Assembly: GCA_012510935.1 (NCBI GenBank)
Contig: JAAZHB010000256.1
Span: forward strand, 1 to 5,241
Source: Clostridiales bacterium
GTDB lineage: Bacteria; Bacillota_A; Clostridia; Peptostreptococcales; Anaerovoracaceae
Length of the DNA: 5,241 nucleotides
Direction: 5' to 3'
In this document: in pieces, positions 4,106-5,241 of the stretch
Numbering within the stretch: position 1 is the first letter of the stretch
Layout of the letters: the number at the start of each line of letters is the position of its first letter
Notes under the pieces: generated by a model
Databases searched by the model: none
Seen by the model: the letters and a program-made list of their open reading frames with translations, nothing else
Told to the model about the DNA's origin: nothing
Translations under genes and position numbers: made by a program

Positions 4106-5241
4106 CTAAGTTATTTTATTGAACATATATCGTACTTTATCTATCCGACTATTTGGACGACGGGGCTGGCAAACAGGTTCACCGGTAGTAACATGGTACC
4201 CTTTTAACTCTGTTAAACAAACACTACGTCCATTTGTAAAGAAAGTTAAATCACTACGATATTCTTGAATACACCGAGCAGGGATTTCTCCACTAAGAAT
4301 GACCTCATTATTTTTCAATTGAGTGTCTACGATGTTCGCACAATATTTAGGAGCATCGTTGTATGCTCGTGAAAGATATTCCTGTGGCGCATAAATTTTA
4401 AAACTAAGATATGGCTCTAACAATTCTGTTCCAGCTTTTTTTAAGACTTGTTCCAATACAATAGGAGCAAGCATCCGAAAATCTGCTGGGGTACTAACAG
4501 GGCTATAGTATAAGCCATACTTAAAACAGATTTTACAGTCCGTCACATTCCAACCATACAATCCTTGTTCACAGCCATAGCGTATCCCCTCCATAACTGC
4601 ATTTTGAAACGATTGATTTAAGTATCCAAGAGAAACCGAGCTCTCATACTGTACTCCGCTCCCTAATGGAAGCTGTTCTACAGATAGACCAATGGAAGCC
4701 CAGAAAGGATTCGGTGGAACTTCGATGTGAATGGTATACTCTGCTTTTTTTAACGGTCTTTCCATATAAATGACTGTAGGCTCTTTTATTTCTATCTCCA
4801 CATGATACTTTTCTTGCAGCAGAGCACAAGTCACTTCCATTTGTACTTTCCCTAAGAAAGAAAGTATGATTTCATGTGTCGCAGAATCCACATAATATCG
4901 CAGAAGCGGGTCACTGTCGGAGATTTCTAAAAGTGCATCAAGTAACATTTCCCTTTGTTGAGGTTTGCTCGGTTCAACAGTCGTTTGCAGCAGAGGGAGG
5001 GGATTTTCAATTCTCTCTCTCTGTGGCAATAGCTTTGTATCTCCAAGAACACTATTTAACTTCAAAAACTCATTCTGCAAAATAACAATTTCCCCGGAAT
5101 AAGCCTTATCGATTTTACATAATTCACCATTTATTGAAGTATACATTTCTGTAATTTTTATTTTTTCCTTTTCCGATATTCTAACCGAATCTCGCAAATG
5201 CAGTACGCCACTATAAAGACGTATATATGCAAGACGCTGTC
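4106..5241 (-). CDS. tet(M): Tetracycline resistance ribosomal protection protein Tet(M), C-terminal 377 residues
   Basis: Tet(M) is an EF-G-like GTPase that binds the 70S ribosome and dislodges tetracycline. The frame is open to the window edge ([15 protein letters not shown] upstream of RDSVRISE), so the gene is cut by the window, not broken. A 639-residue protein puts the visible part at residues 263-639: the end of domain II and domains III, IV and V. Domain IV carries the loop [11 protein letters not shown], with Ser508 and Pro509 in the position that contacts the tetracycline site near 16S helix 34. The C-terminal helix ends [11 protein letters not shown] and the stop is TAG. The GTPase domain, leader peptide and attenuator lie off the right edge. 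Several residues differ from the Tn916 prototype as I recall it, as expected for mosaic tet(M) alleles. Confidence 0.98.
   Translation of the reverse strand, partial: QRLAYIRLYSGVLHLRDSVRISEKEKIKITEMYTSINGELCKIDKAYSGEIVILQNEFLKLNSVLGDTKLLPQRERIENPLPLLQTTVEPSKPQQREMLLDALLEISDSDPLLRYYVDSATHEIILSFLGKVQMEVTCALLQEKYHVEIEIKEPTVIYMERPLKKAEYTIHIEVPPNPFWASIGLSVEQLPLGSGVQYESSVSLGYLNQSFQNAVMEGIRYGCEQGLYGWNVTDCKICFKYGLYYSPVSTPADFRMLAPIVLEQVLKKAGTELLEPYLSFKIYAPQEYLSRAYNDAPKYCANIVDTQLKNNEVILSGEIPARCIQEYRSDLTFFTNGRSVCLTELKGYHVTTGEPVCQPRRPNSRIDKVRYMFNKIT

Larger units (their letters stand above)
104..5241. mobile_element. Tn916/Tn1545-family integrative conjugative element, int-side part
   Basis: The ordered set int-xis-(orf10)-orf8-orf7-orf9-orf6-tet(M), with orf9 opposed to the others, is the diagnostic right half of Tn916-family elements. 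The conjugation module (orf24-orf13), oriT, the tet(M) 5' part and the far end lie beyond the right edge. The exact left boundary is not fixed. It must lie after the rpsR stop (87) and before the DR2 repeats (256), most likely near the T-run to A-rich transition at about 103-125, because Tn916 inserts between T-rich and A-rich tracts with a short coupling sequence. Known Tn916 elements are about 18 kb, so under a third is present. Confidence 0.93.

Noticed and set aside
4096..4119. ATAAAATA/TATTTTAT inverted repeat at the tet(M) stop
   Set aside because: It is A-T only, 8 bp, in very AT-rich DNA. It is unlikely to be a stable hairpin, and transcription is expected to continue into orf6.
1..5241. 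CRISPR array, tRNA or rRNA genes, insertion sequences
   Set aside because: There are no regularly spaced repeats, no tRNA-like cloverleaf and no transposase other than Int. The only rRNA-like piece is the short boxA-type motif.

Overview
The window is the integrase-side half of a Tn916/Tn1545-family integrative conjugative element carrying tet(M), plus a few dozen bases of host chromosome at its left edge. The first 87 bases encode the C-terminus of ribosomal protein S18 (rpsR), so the element sits directly downstream of rpsR. The host cannot be named. The S18 tail (TGACAKHQRHI...ALIPYEK), the AT-rich codons and the AT-rich flank suggest a low-GC Firmicute or mollicute. The Tn916 family is so widely transferred that its own genes say nothing about the host.

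Layout, left to right: rpsR 3' end (+); a short hairpin with a T-run; the int-side end of the element with DR2-type integrase arm repeats; int (-); xis (-); a 460-base structured interval with a doubtful antisense ORF (orf10, +) and a boxA-like sequence on the minus strand; orf8 and orf7 (-, overlapping by ATGA); a 500-base control region full of inverted repeats; orf9 (+); a long bidirectional hairpin; orf6 (-, non-standard start); and the last 377 codons of tet(M) (-), which runs off the right edge.

How it works, from what is known of Tn916: Tet(M) frees ribosomes from tetracycline. Transcription that starts upstream of tet(M) can run through orf6, antisense through orf9, and on into orf7-orf8. 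Orf7 and Orf8 then raise transcription toward xis, int and, in the circular form, the transfer genes. Orf9 is the proposed repressor of the orf7 promoter. Int and Xis carry out excision and integration.

The protein genes are well known. The less-described content is in the spacers. There is a minus-strand intrinsic terminator ahead of orf7, and four alternating CCTTTC/GAAAGG segments, one of which overlaps the orf7 Shine-Dalgarno. The region upstream of orf9 has a leader-ORF-plus-terminator architecture on the plus strand. The orf8-xis interval has an rRNA-leader-like boxA sequence. I see no wholly new gene system here.
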